From contig WELA01000805.1 of assembly GCA_009602735.1 (NCBI GenBank), positions 267,792 to 331,791 of the forward strand: a stretch of DNA of 64,000 nucleotides. Direction: 5' to 3'. The translations under genes and the position numbers were made by a program. This DNA comes from Mesotaenium endlicherianum. Its lineage: Eukaryota; Streptophyta; Zygnematophyceae; Zygnematales; Mesotaeniaceae. Each line of letters begins with the position of its first letter. The stretch's first letter is position 1. The notes below the pieces were generated by a model, which did no database searches, was not told where the DNA came from, and was given only the letters and a program-made list of their open reading frames with translations. Below are positions 45,989-56,800 of the stretch, in pieces.

Positions 45989-46695
45989 TGTAATGAATCA
46001 GTATATTGTTGGATATAATATTCATTGAATATATTAAATAAGTAGGTTCAGTCAATTGAACTTAGTTAAATATAAAGTTTGTTGGATATTAAGTAATATT
46101 CGTTGCTGACTTAGCCGATGGCAGCAGGCTGAAGTCAACTTAGGCCAGCTTGCTAACACATTCTTTGATAGTCAGCTGACTTCCGTACCCGGTAGCAGTG
46201 AACTGCCTAGATATGCATCTAAGTATGATATGCTAAATTAATGGCCAGAGGACACCCTTTGGTGGATGGCGATTCGGGATGATGGGAGATGGCTGTGGAT
46301 GTGGGTAGTCGAGGTCCTACCGACGTGATTAACTCCCGGGTAGGCGGTGCCATCGCACTTGCCGTTGAACAGTAAACTCAGTCCATGTACATAGGTTAGA
46401 CATGCTCTCAAGTTCGGCATTCGGAAACAAGGCCAACTCTCTTGTACTGCTTACTGAGAGGACTGAATCCAAGGCAAGAAGCCATTGATACAAATTGTCT
46501 TCTAACCTTGCTTATGTATGAGTTTACTGATTGCATTACTGATGCTCGTTCACTTGCATTTGACTTATGAGTATTAGAACGCTAGTTGTGAAATCTTTTG
46601 TTGAAAACTAGGTAATAAGAAAACCCTATAAGATTACTTGTTGACTTGTTTTTTTATTAATTGTTAATCATCTACTGGTAAGTCAATTCATTTCA
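45989..46695 (+). repeat. D2 3' LTR
   Basis: 707 bp, TGTAATGAATCAG...TTCATTTCA, preceded by the same GTTGGAGGGAT stretch as in D1. No partner target repeat was found for it. Confidence 0.9.
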
Positions 46696-48300
46696 ATTGT
46701 CTTGGTACTTGGTTATCATTGGCTGATACACATATACGTGTCTCTAAATATTGTGTTGCAACCTTGAAAACACCTATAAAGTGATTCGGAAGGTGCATAT
46801 ACTTGGCTTCTATTGGCAGTCAATGTTTTGTGAACATTGTTTCAAAATGAATATATCTTGTCTGGCACTACAATTGAACATTGACTTATAATTAGCACCA
46901 CGACCAACGTACATGGGGCAACAACGCGACGTCAACGACCGAATTGGCTGTGGGCAAATACAACGTGATTGTTTGTCCCACTTATCGAAACTTGTCGACT
47001 TTCATACATAACCCTAATTGAAACTTGACGTAATTTATTTGTATAACGACTTGTAGCATGCAACATTCCGGTCATGGGCGTTGCAAGATACATAAAGTTG
47101 AGAATGCAAGTTCTATCACATAGGTGTCGAATTTATGAAACTTTGTCGTAATACCCAGCTAAGTTATATGTGAAGTGACTTGTCTTGAACCTTTCGCTTT
47201 TATGGGGGCCGTGACGTCCGCTCAACATGTCATTTAGGACGTGGTGCAGGCGTGTCAATGATGACATCATTCAATTGGGATTGACTTTTTACACGTCAGG
47301 CGGGTGATCGACTATCTCGGTTGACCATGTAAATGTTGTGAGACTTCGTCAACGACTTTCTAAAATGAAAAATATAGTCGGCATGTGAAAACTTATTGTT
47401 ATAAATCTGATTTAAAAAATGAAAAAATGGACATTTTGACCAGTTGTTCACTTATCGTTGGGAGTCTATGAGCAGCAATTCTAGCTGCAAGGATTCAATT
47501 CCAGTTGGGCTTTCGCATTGGGATGTGCAGAATGGGTTCGTTCAAATTTCCACCCATCCGAGCTGGGACCCAATCCCAACGCTAAAACGTTGATTTTTGC
47601 AATCTTGGCACTTTGCAGTCTCGACACTTGCACAATTTTAAGGTGCCTTTCTTGCTCTTGCAGCAAGAAATGCTCATATATGAAGTTACCATCTAGTCTT
47701 CTTTTATCCACAAAAGTATACATACTACTTGGCTCCGAAAGTGCATATTTGGCTCTTGTAAAATTTATCTGACTCTCACACTAGGATCCAGGCCTAGGCC
47801 CTACCTCTAAGGCTATAGACCCCATAATAAAGAGAAAACAGGTCCTCATCTCTGGCGCTGATCACGCAAGCCCCCTGTTGGTCTGAGGCGCCACCATTTG
47901 CCTCCCGCGCACAAGGTGGCGGCCACATGACCTTCAACACCATTATCCCTCGTGCAGCTCTCGCACCAGGCACAAGGTGCAGGGATCAATGCTCTAGGCT
48001 GTCAGCCATACAGTAAAAATTCCTGCCAACATTTCGGTCAGAATCGTGACAAAAAAAGTCAAACTAAATCTGGCAAAATATCCACTCCCCTACCAATTAC
48101 GTGGCTGTCTAAAAGTTCTCTAGCATGTACGCCTAGGTTTACGCCCCAGGCTCTAAACCTAAGTCTCTAGGCACTACCAACCCAAGCTCTAGGCGCAAGG
48201 CTCTTAAGAAAACTCCTGGGCCCAAACCCCTAGTGCATTGGCCCTAAAACCTGAACCCTAACCCTAGCCTCTGGGACCCCTCCGGGCAGGCGGCTCCAAT
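46696..48300. other. no gene recognised
   Basis: AT-rich to about 47800, then Cys/Ser-codon-like low-complexity sequence with many CTAGG and CCCTAA words. I see no exon with support on either strand. Confidence 0.4.
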
Positions 48301-48309
48301 AGCAGCTTC

Positions 48310-48385
48310 TATATGGCGGCTCCAGCTCCGGCTCCAGCTCCGGCTCCAGCTCCAGCTCCGGCTCCGGTTCTGGCTCCGGCCCCAA
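48310..48385. repeat. GGCTCC/AGCTCC hexanucleotide array
   Basis: About a dozen tandem six-base units alternating GGCTCC and AGCTCC with few variants. Confidence 0.85.
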
Positions 48386-48415
48386 AGGCACCAGAGTCGA
48401 TAGCCTAGCTAGGCG

Positions 48416-51400
48416 CTAGGAAGGGGCAGACTCGGATCGGGGGAGGCCAGGCTGACGGGAAGGGTCCTCCCCTAAAGGCGAGGGAGAGGGGGAGGGCAGT
48501 GTGAGGAGCAGCTGCTGCTGCGCCTCGATGTGACTGCACAGAGCAGCGTAGCCCTCCGCCACAACCGCCAGCTCGCCTCTCAGCTTGGCGACACTTGTCT
48601 CGAGCGCGTGGACTGGGCATGTTGCGAGCCGTGGGGCCGTGGCGCGGAGAGAGGAGTGCCGGGGACGGGACGGGGGCGGGGAGTTGCGGGCGAGCAAGAC
48701 ACGCGAGACGGATCAGGTCAGGATTGCGTTGGAAACGGTGCCCACGCTTGGCAGTGTGTGTCTTGCTTTGGTCGGACAGCAGCTGCAAGCTTCCATCCAA
48801 GCAAACGCACACACACACACACAAACACACACACTCACACGCACGCACACATGTGTGTATGCATGCATGAGCTTGTGTACATGACTGAATGAGCGTGTGC
48901 GGATCAGCGCGCGAGCAGGCACATGCGTGTGGTCACAGGGGTGGTCCATCACAGACACCGGAAGTGACTGCGAGGCTCACTAGTGAGTGCTTGCGGGTAT
49001 CTGCCGGAGATGCTGCCCAGAATGTCCAGTGCCGGGAGGGCAGCGTAACCCGACAATGGAAGACTAGCCACAGAGAAAGGCCTGGAGGGCGCACATGCAC
49101 ACACACAACACACGCATGCAGGCACACGCATACAAACACACACGCACGCACGCACACACAAGCACGCACGCACACACGCACACACACACGCACGCACGCA
49201 CGCACGCACGCACACGCACGCACACACACGCACACACGCACCCATGCACACGCACCCACAAGCACTCCAAGGCACGGCAGAGATGGGACTGGCAAGCTTA
49301 CATCCGCAAGAGAGCATGCGAGTGAGCCCCTTCTTCCCCCCAGTTACCCACCATTCGCAGATAGTGTAATGCTCGGTGGTTGGTAGAAGGGGGGAAGTAT
49401 AGCCTGAGCGAGAACCAAGTGCGGGCAGCAAGCGTGAGACGAACATGAGCGCGGGTGCACGGACGGGCGGGGGGGCACAAAGGGCGTGCGGGCAGTCGGG
49501 CAAACAGACGAACGAGCGAGCCAGCAGGCAGGAAGCCGGGCTGGCAGCCGGGCGGTTGAGCAAAGAGTGGGGGGGGGGAGCGTCGATGTGACTCTAGGGG
49601 CTGGACCTGCGGGCGGGCGGGCGGGCGTGGCAGTGTGGGTGCTAGTGGCAGTGTGGGGTGTTGAGAGTTAAAGCGTGCCTTGCTGGAGGTGGGCAGCGCT
49701 GGACTTCATGGCGGACGCGGCAAAGTTGAGGCGCTGCACCACCTTCATGGCCAGCGCCTCCACCGCCTCCAGCCGCGCGTGCAGCTCCTCCTGCGACATG
49801 CACAAGCGCGCGCGTGCGCAGCGGCAACGCATCCGCAGCCGCACGCACGCACAAGAGCACGCACAGCGGCATGCATGCACAAACGCACCATGCGCGCGCA
49901 GCGGCAGGCGAGAAAGGCACGCATGAGCGCGCGCGCACACGCACTCACTCACGTATGCACACAATCACATGCGCATGTGCACACACACGATGCTGAGAAA
50001 GAGAGCACGGACGGTGCGAGAAGGAAGCGCACGCGTGAGAGCAGCGACGTCGAGAGTGCCTACAGGCGCTGCTCTATGAGCTGACACGCGCGCACTCGTA
50101 GCACACAAGCGCATGCACTATGAACACGGCGATAGAATAACACAAGGCCCCAGCAGCAGCAGCAGCAGCAGCAGCTCCTCCGCCTCCGCCCGGCCCACCA
50201 TGACGACGTGCGGGGAGCTCCCCCGTGGTCCTCCAGGCAACAGAGCCGTATCAACCAGAGGCGCGCGGAATCGAGGGAGGGGCATGTGCAAAGCTCTTGG
50301 GAAAAACGGAACGAAAAAGCAGGCGCCCCTAACTCACGGGGCCTGCATCTCAGGAGCCCCGCGCCCATGCGCAGGTGTCTTGGGTGTAGCGAGCTTCAGT
50401 TGCACCAGCTTGGGGGGGGAGAGGGCTGGCTTTGGACCCCACAGGAGGCTGAGAGAGAGAGCGAGAGAGCGCCACGTGGCAGGCCACCCCGCTAACAGCG
50501 TGCAGTGCTGTACTAATCTCCCTGCTCAAGCCCCGCTCCTCCCTACCTGCTCGGTGTCCCCCATGCGTCAGAAAGCTCTGGGGGGTAGGTAGGTAGGCAA
50601 CTCGAGAAAGGGAGGAGCTCCAGCACTATGGTGTCCTGGATTAAGCTGAGGAGGTCATACCTCCCCCGCTTCCTTGTCCCCCTCCCCCCCCCNNNNCCCC
50701 CCGGCTCCCCGGCCGGCCCTTCCCTTCTTGTCCAGCACGTTGTTCCCCCCTCTAACTCTCTCGTGCTGTTGAGACCTCGGTGAAGAAAGTACGTCGGATT
50801 GCCTCTCCTGGTTTGTCGTGAAGGACCATGCGGGAGCTATCAAAGCAGGCCTGGCAGGAGGGGAGGGGAGGGGAGGGGGTTGTATGGCAGCCACACTGAG
50901 TCCTCCTGCCCCTGCCCGCCGTGCCCTCCTCAGCTGCATCGCTTCTCTCGCGGTGTGAACGGGGACGAAGGGGCGCCAGGCACAAAACTGGTCCAGGCCC
51001 ACGAGAGCCTCCTGCCTGCTGAGGTCTGTGGCTTTCCTAACCGGGCGTTTTGTACAGGCCATCTTCTTTCTTGCGGTGTGAACAGGAGCTTGAGGGCGAA
51101 GGCCGGGGGCGGGGGGCGGGGGGCGCCAGGCGCACACGCACCTGGTTGTGGCCCATGCGGGCGTGGGCGGCGTCCTGCCATGCCTGGTACAGCTGGACTA
51201 GCTCCGCTGCCGCCTCCGGAGCCAGGCCCAGCCTCCTGGCCAGGTCTGCATTCACACCCGACGCCAGGGGCCAGCAACTCAGGCAGGGGTCATGGGGAGG
51301 GGTCACGCCACGGCGGGGTAAGGCTCCACAGCCAGGGGCTAGGGACTAGGGGCTAGAGAGCTAGGGGCTAGGGGCTAGGTCTAGGGGCTAGAGCTAGAGC

Positions 51401-52048
51401 TAGGGGCTAGGGGCTAGAGGGCAAGAAATGGGGAAGGAGGTGCAGGAGGAAGTGGGTGAAGGAGGAATCGGAAGCAGGAGGCTAGTATGTGCGGACAATT
51501 GGCGGGCGCTGAGCGGGGCAGTCAGAGTGGCTTGGCCCCAGAGTTGCGCTCCAGCCCAGCTTGGGGGCCACGAGGGCCACGGTCTGACCCCAGCAACTGA
51601 GTACCCTTCTCATTGTCGGGAGGCTCGGATTGGTTCCCCGGTTTGAGGCTCAACGCCAGGCCAGGCCCTGCTACAGAGCCCTGATTGCAGGGGCCTGTTC
51701 GCACTGCAGCCAGCGGGGTGACAGCCTGCCGCCTACAGCAGCTACAGGGAGCCTCGACAACAGAAGAAAGTTGTATGTGCATCAGGTTGATACAGATCGA
51801 ATGCCCATCCGAAGCAGCGGTCTGAACTCTACTCGGATGGCTGACGCTCACTGTTCTTTCCGAAATGCTGCAAACCCCCCCCTGTGGCTGTGACTCCCGC
51901 ATAAGATGACGAGGGGAGCCTCCCCTCTCAGGGGGGTCTTTTGGCAGAGGGAGTGGCAAAGGGGGGGTCTCCAGCTTTGCAGCAGTGAGCTGGGACAAAC
52001 ACACAAACCGTCCCCCCCCCCTCCCCCGGCACCACGGACGCGCACACG

Positions 52049-52079
<31 letters not shown>

Positions 52080-52599
52080 GGAGGTTTCCTGACAAGCAGC
52101 AGAGGTGGGAATGTCTGCGGAGAGGTGCGCGCATCTCTTACCAGCGCCAGAGGGCCCGCCCCCGGGTGCGCCGTCTCTGGCTCTCGGAGCCACACCTGGG
52201 CCCAGCAGTGGCACGCTCTGTGACACGCCAGGTGGGCGAGGGAAGAAGCACACGTGCCGGCACGTCGGGTTGGTGAGTCAGCATGTGCTCAAGGTGGGCA
52301 CATACAATTGGCAAATATGGGATTCACGGCGTTGGCTTTGGCCACTGTGCATGCAAGTGAAGACAAAGTAACTTGCGACACACATGGGGTCAAACATATG
52401 CCACTGCTACTTCGTCTGCTTGCCAAGTGTCCGTACCAGGCGCAGGCTCTGCAGTTTCTCCAGGCAGGGGTCTATAGTCTTGGCTGCCTCTGCGGGCCCG
52501 CTTGAGACCTTCAATATGCCTCCACCTCCTACCTGGAGACAGGTGTCATTAAAGTGATTAACTGAGAGAAGAAGTCGTGGGGCTGCAGCATTGCCCTTG
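48416..52599 (-). CDS. unidentified minus-strand gene, scattered exons
   Basis: Candidate exons with usable splice sites: 52533-52599 ([20 protein letters not shown]), 51142-51245 ([20 protein letters not shown], acceptor GCAG and donor GTGCGT) and about 49685-49790 ([20 protein letters not shown]). A terminal exon 48416-48612 ([20 protein letters not shown], then a Ser/Pro tail and TAG) follows. The pieces share a helical, coiled-coil-like character and third-position GC richness, unlike the microsatellites around them. Joins are not proved, phases are only partly consistent, and an assembly gap at 50693-50696 lies between them. They may be one gene or parts of two. I do not recognise the family. 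Confidence 0.35.
48804..48862. repeat. CA microsatellite
   Basis: Interrupted (CA)n with ACG and ACT variants. Confidence 0.85.
49094..49262. repeat. CA/CGCA microsatellite
   Basis: About 170 bp of ACAC and ACGC units. Long apparent ORFs on both strands here are products of the repeat. Confidence 0.9.
50151..50175. repeat. AGC trinucleotide repeat
   Basis: Eight tandem CAG/AGC units. Confidence 0.85.
51337..51420. repeat. GGGGCTA minisatellite
   Basis: About ten degenerate copies of GGGGCTA or GAGCTA. The unit resembles a plant telomere repeat (TTTAGGG) only loosely. Confidence 0.75.
52038..52080. repeat. CA microsatellite
   Basis: Near-perfect (CA)n of about 40 bp. Confidence 0.9.
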
Positions 52600-53873
52600 C
52601 TGGAAAGAGCATTAAATTCGCGCATGAGCATATAAATTCAAATCATGGTTCTTACCCCTGCTGTCCCCGCCTAGTTGATGACGCATTTCTACCAACTGCC
52701 TCATTATCTGCCTCGTTGCCTGAGCAGGCTAGTAGGCATGAAAAGGCATAGGATTGTGTTCATATGTAGGTCGTATCATTACCTTGCTCGAAGCTTCTTT
52801 GCTATCTGCAGCACCCATTGATTTGTACCTCGCCTTCAAGAGCAACGGAAGCCGTTCACCAGCCACCACAAGAAGTAATTGCGGACAAGTATTCACGACG
52901 CAGGTGAGCCATGAGCTTCACAATTCTTATTTTTGTGCAATGCATGACCCGGCTGATCCGATTGTAGAGTGCAGAATCAGGAATCGACACTACCAATCAG
53001 AAAGTATAGTCGTTCTCATTGCAAATAGTACATTCCCTGGCAAAATCTATGCAACAGCGTTATTGACCCTGTTGTACCAAAACAAGGGCTCGCTTTCCTG
53101 TCATATTCTTTGCACTTGCGTTTGACAAAAAAGCGCTAACTCTTCGTCTTCCCGTCTAAGAACAAGTTCAAATACATCTTGACAGTTGCCCATGCATGTG
53201 CATTATCTTGAAGTTTTTTGGAGACTTGCGAGAATGAGTACTACGTGCTCAACGATGCTCCAGATGAGCTCCAAGCTTTTTGCCTCAAATGCGTAGTACG
53301 GAAAAGGACGTGCCTTTTCAGCATATGCGTACGAGCGACAACTGGACCCGAGTAGACCTCCGCAATTTTTTCCCGCTCGCATGTTGAGCTTGCCCGTACG
53401 GACCAGCCGAACTCGCAGACAATCGCAGAACTTGCCGCGGTCGCATTTGCACGCAGTTGAGCGCAGTTGAGCACGGACCTTGTGTTATCCCGGGTAGTCT
53501 CCGGGTTTTGCCGGCCAGTCCTGGATTGTTCCTTGGGACTGCACTGGACTGCACAAGTGATTATTGGGATTGCCAGGGGGTGCAATTGGAAGTGGCGCGC
53601 AATTCAAGGGAGTGTCAGAGCGCAAATTTCCGTCTGCAATTCCTTCGCCTGGTCCGACCAGGTCTCGACTGATTCCGACCACTGGCGCGATTTCTCTTGC
53701 TACTGCAGGCAGCATGCAGAAGCCCGGTACTCCACAAGCTTACGACTCCTGGCCTGTTCTGCTCAGGAGCTGGCTAACTGGAGCTAGGTATTTGACGGAA
53801 CTGAACACATTCATTCTAGTGGTCTAACTTTTCAGCTACAGTAAAGTGTAGCAAATTTGCAGAAGTAGTAGCC
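52600..53873. other. upstream region of DIT1, no gene recognised
   Basis: No exon could be supported on either strand. The stretch next to 53874 is the expected 5' leader and promoter of DIT1, but I see no clear TATA box. Confidence 0.4.
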
Positions 53874-56800
53874 ATGGCTGCGGCCACGGCTTCCCAGGTT
53901 CTCTTGGGAGCAGGAACTTTTTCGAAGCTTGGAAGCACCTCAAATGCTTCTGTAAAGAGACAGTCAAACTCAGCCTGTCTCAGCTTTTCCCCTAAAGCCT
54001 TGTCTAAGGTGGCATCTGCATCTCTTTCAGCTGCTGCTTCTTTTAATGGGGATAGCTCGCTCTCGGCTCTTACGAGCCACCGAAAGAATGTCACTCAGGT
54101 TCGCAGGAGAGCTGCAGCACCTCGGGCTTCAGTTGAAAATTCTCCTGCACCCGCTCCTACACCCCCCCCTGTGCCTGCCAAGGAATGGCAGGGAGCCAAG
54201 ATGAAGCCTCTGATCATCTCAATAGCTACAGGAATACTTGTTTGGGTGATCCCTGCACCAGCAGGTGTTGCTCAGAACGCCTGGCAGCTGCTGGCTATCT
54301 TTCTGGCAACTATTGTCGGAATCATAACAAATGTAAGAATCTTCTTATTCACGTTTCAGCATCATATTTTTTATCTCAACCCTAATGCTTATAATGATGA
54401 CCAGGGGAGCACTGGGAAGCAAGCTTTCTTCTACTAGCCGTTTCCTGCACTGCCGTAGTTGTGTACCTTAAAATGGGGAGCTGCTAATGTTCTCAATTAC
54501 AACCTATTTTTTGCTTCTGTAAGCAGTTCTGCATGGCTCCTTCGCGCTTGCCTACTATCTGCTGAGCAGTCTTCTAGAATAGGCTAGAAAACTACAACAG
54601 CACGAGATAACCTTCTCTATGGATATGGTATCTTTGGGTCATCAGAATCAAAGATCCCGTTCTTAGGATATGGCGGCAAAAATAGAATAATTCTGGTCGT
54701 AGTAGAGCTTGTAGGAATTTCTCTTATTCCTTTAACTTACCATGCGAAATTTGTGCAGCCTCTGCCTCTTGGAGCTGTTGCCCTTATGGGATTGGGCGCA
54801 TGTGTCCTGACAAAAACGCTCACATTTGCTGCTGCCTTCAGGTGCTGTGACGGTCCCAATCTCAGAGTTTTGTGTAGTGTATTGTAGGCGCAGTTATTCA
54901 TTCAGCATAATTGCATACCTAAGCAGATGTGTGTGCATCCATGATTTGTTTCTACATTTCACCTCATCAGCTGTGTTCTTTGTCGCTGACGTATGGTGAC
55001 AATAGCTAGGCTTGCTACACTATAGCGTTTCAGAGCTTTTGTGATTCCACAGTGGTTATTACACTTAGTCAAAGTTTCTCGACATATTACCTCGTTAATA
55101 ACCTCTCCATTATATTGTGTGTACCTGAAGAACTTCGTAGCTTGCACAGCAGGTCCCCCATGCAAGCATTCTGCTCATTCTCCATCCTGTTTGCACGCTG
55201 TATCTTATAAATCTGGCATGCTGGTGTTTGATGTCATACTGTTGATCAACGAAACAGCGCCTTCGGTGACCCCATCCCATGGCTCATCGCACTCGCTTTC
55301 TTCTTTGCTCGCGGTTTTATCAAGACTGGCCTCGGCAACCGTGTTGCATACCAGGTAGAACTGGTGCCCTTGGTATTCCTGGGGGGGTGTACTTTTCTGT
55401 AGCGTGGCTGCTTCTGCAGATTCCATTCGTTCCCGGTCATGCTACTAGCTGAGCTAAGTATGCACACTCACACTTGTATGGCAACTGTAGGTGATCCAAC
55501 TGAACGTTCTCAGTCAGAAGAAGCTCCAGCATTGTCTGGCAAATGCCTTTCATCTGCTGTGAATAGAAGAAGTTTATATAGAACTATATCCTCACTTCAT
55601 TTTGTGACCTTGCTTGTGATCAAGTAAGTTGTGTAACTCGAAAGATGTAAGGACCTGCAGGTGACCTGCCTTCTCTGGGTGGAAACTGATTCTCACCTCT
55701 GGTTCTTCCCCTGTGTCTGCTGTGTGCACTGTGCACAGTTTGTGAAGCTGTTTGGCAGCACCACCCTTGGCCTTGGGTACAGTCTGGTTTTCAGTGAGGC
55801 CATCCTGGCCCCTGCAATCCCCTCCGTGTCTGCCCGCGCGGGAGGAATCTTCCTGCCTCTCGTCAAGGCCCTGTGCATTGCCTGCGGCAGCAAGGTTGGA
55901 GATGGCACAGAGAGGAAGCTTGGAGCTTGGCTCATGCTCACATGCTTCCAGGTAACCCTTGTGCCCCCCCCCCCGGACAGGCACTTTGGCTGAAAGCTTG
56001 ACATTGAATGACTAAGGACCTCTTTGAAAATGTAAGTTGTACAAATGCAGGGCCTTTGATAGCAATATTTGGAAGAAGCTCGTATTTCCACGATAGAATT
56101 GGTGCTTTGGACTGGCAGCTGATGGCTGCTGGTGCAAAATGTACAGGCGCTGCAAGCTCACGTTCTTCGGTGGCACACTATTCTGCTGTATGTGTCTGCA
56201 GTTTGCATTGGCCGACAAGAATCTCCTTAATGAGGGGTCCTGGTCACCTGCTGTTCACATGTTCAATTGCAGACTTCAAGAGCAAGTACAGTCATAAGCA
56301 GCTGCTGCAGACAATTGAATGTGTGAAAGCCAGCTGCATATTGTTTCTTCTGCTTACATCATTCTATAGACAAAAAATTGGGGGCACTTCTGATATCCGG
56401 GTCCACTCTCCCAAGAACTACAGAACTTTCTACCAGAGGGACATCATCCTCTTCATAGTGCGCTCACACTTATGTCCTGTTTGCACTAATGCCTTCACAC
56501 ATGCTTCTCTATGAGCTGACAGCTCAGCCTATTTAAACCTGCTGCCACATGAACTCTGTTAGTGTACGACTGGTATATGTTCTAATTTGCGCTCAGCATC
56601 TTTGTGTGGGTTGTACAGACTTCGGTGGTGTCGTCAGCCATGTTCCTTACAGCCATGGCTGCCAACCCCCTGAGTGTGAACCTTGCCGCTAGTTCCATTG
56701 GCCAGACCATCACGTGGACCCAGTGGGCAGTTGCTGCCATTGTTCCAGGTACACTTGCTGCCTGTTCTGTACCTTCGATAGGATCTCTTAGAGCCTAGTT

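Noticed and set aside
16403-46695. One D element bounded by the D LTRs at 16403 and 45989
   Set aside because: Five-bp flanks differ (ACCGA and ATTGT), the A1 LTR does not resume after 46695, and most D interior is missing, so a simple insertion is not supported.
48889-49563. Long ORFs of His-Thr or Cys-Val repeats on both strands
   Set aside because: They are translations of a CA/CG microsatellite in several frames and show no gene-like composition outside it.
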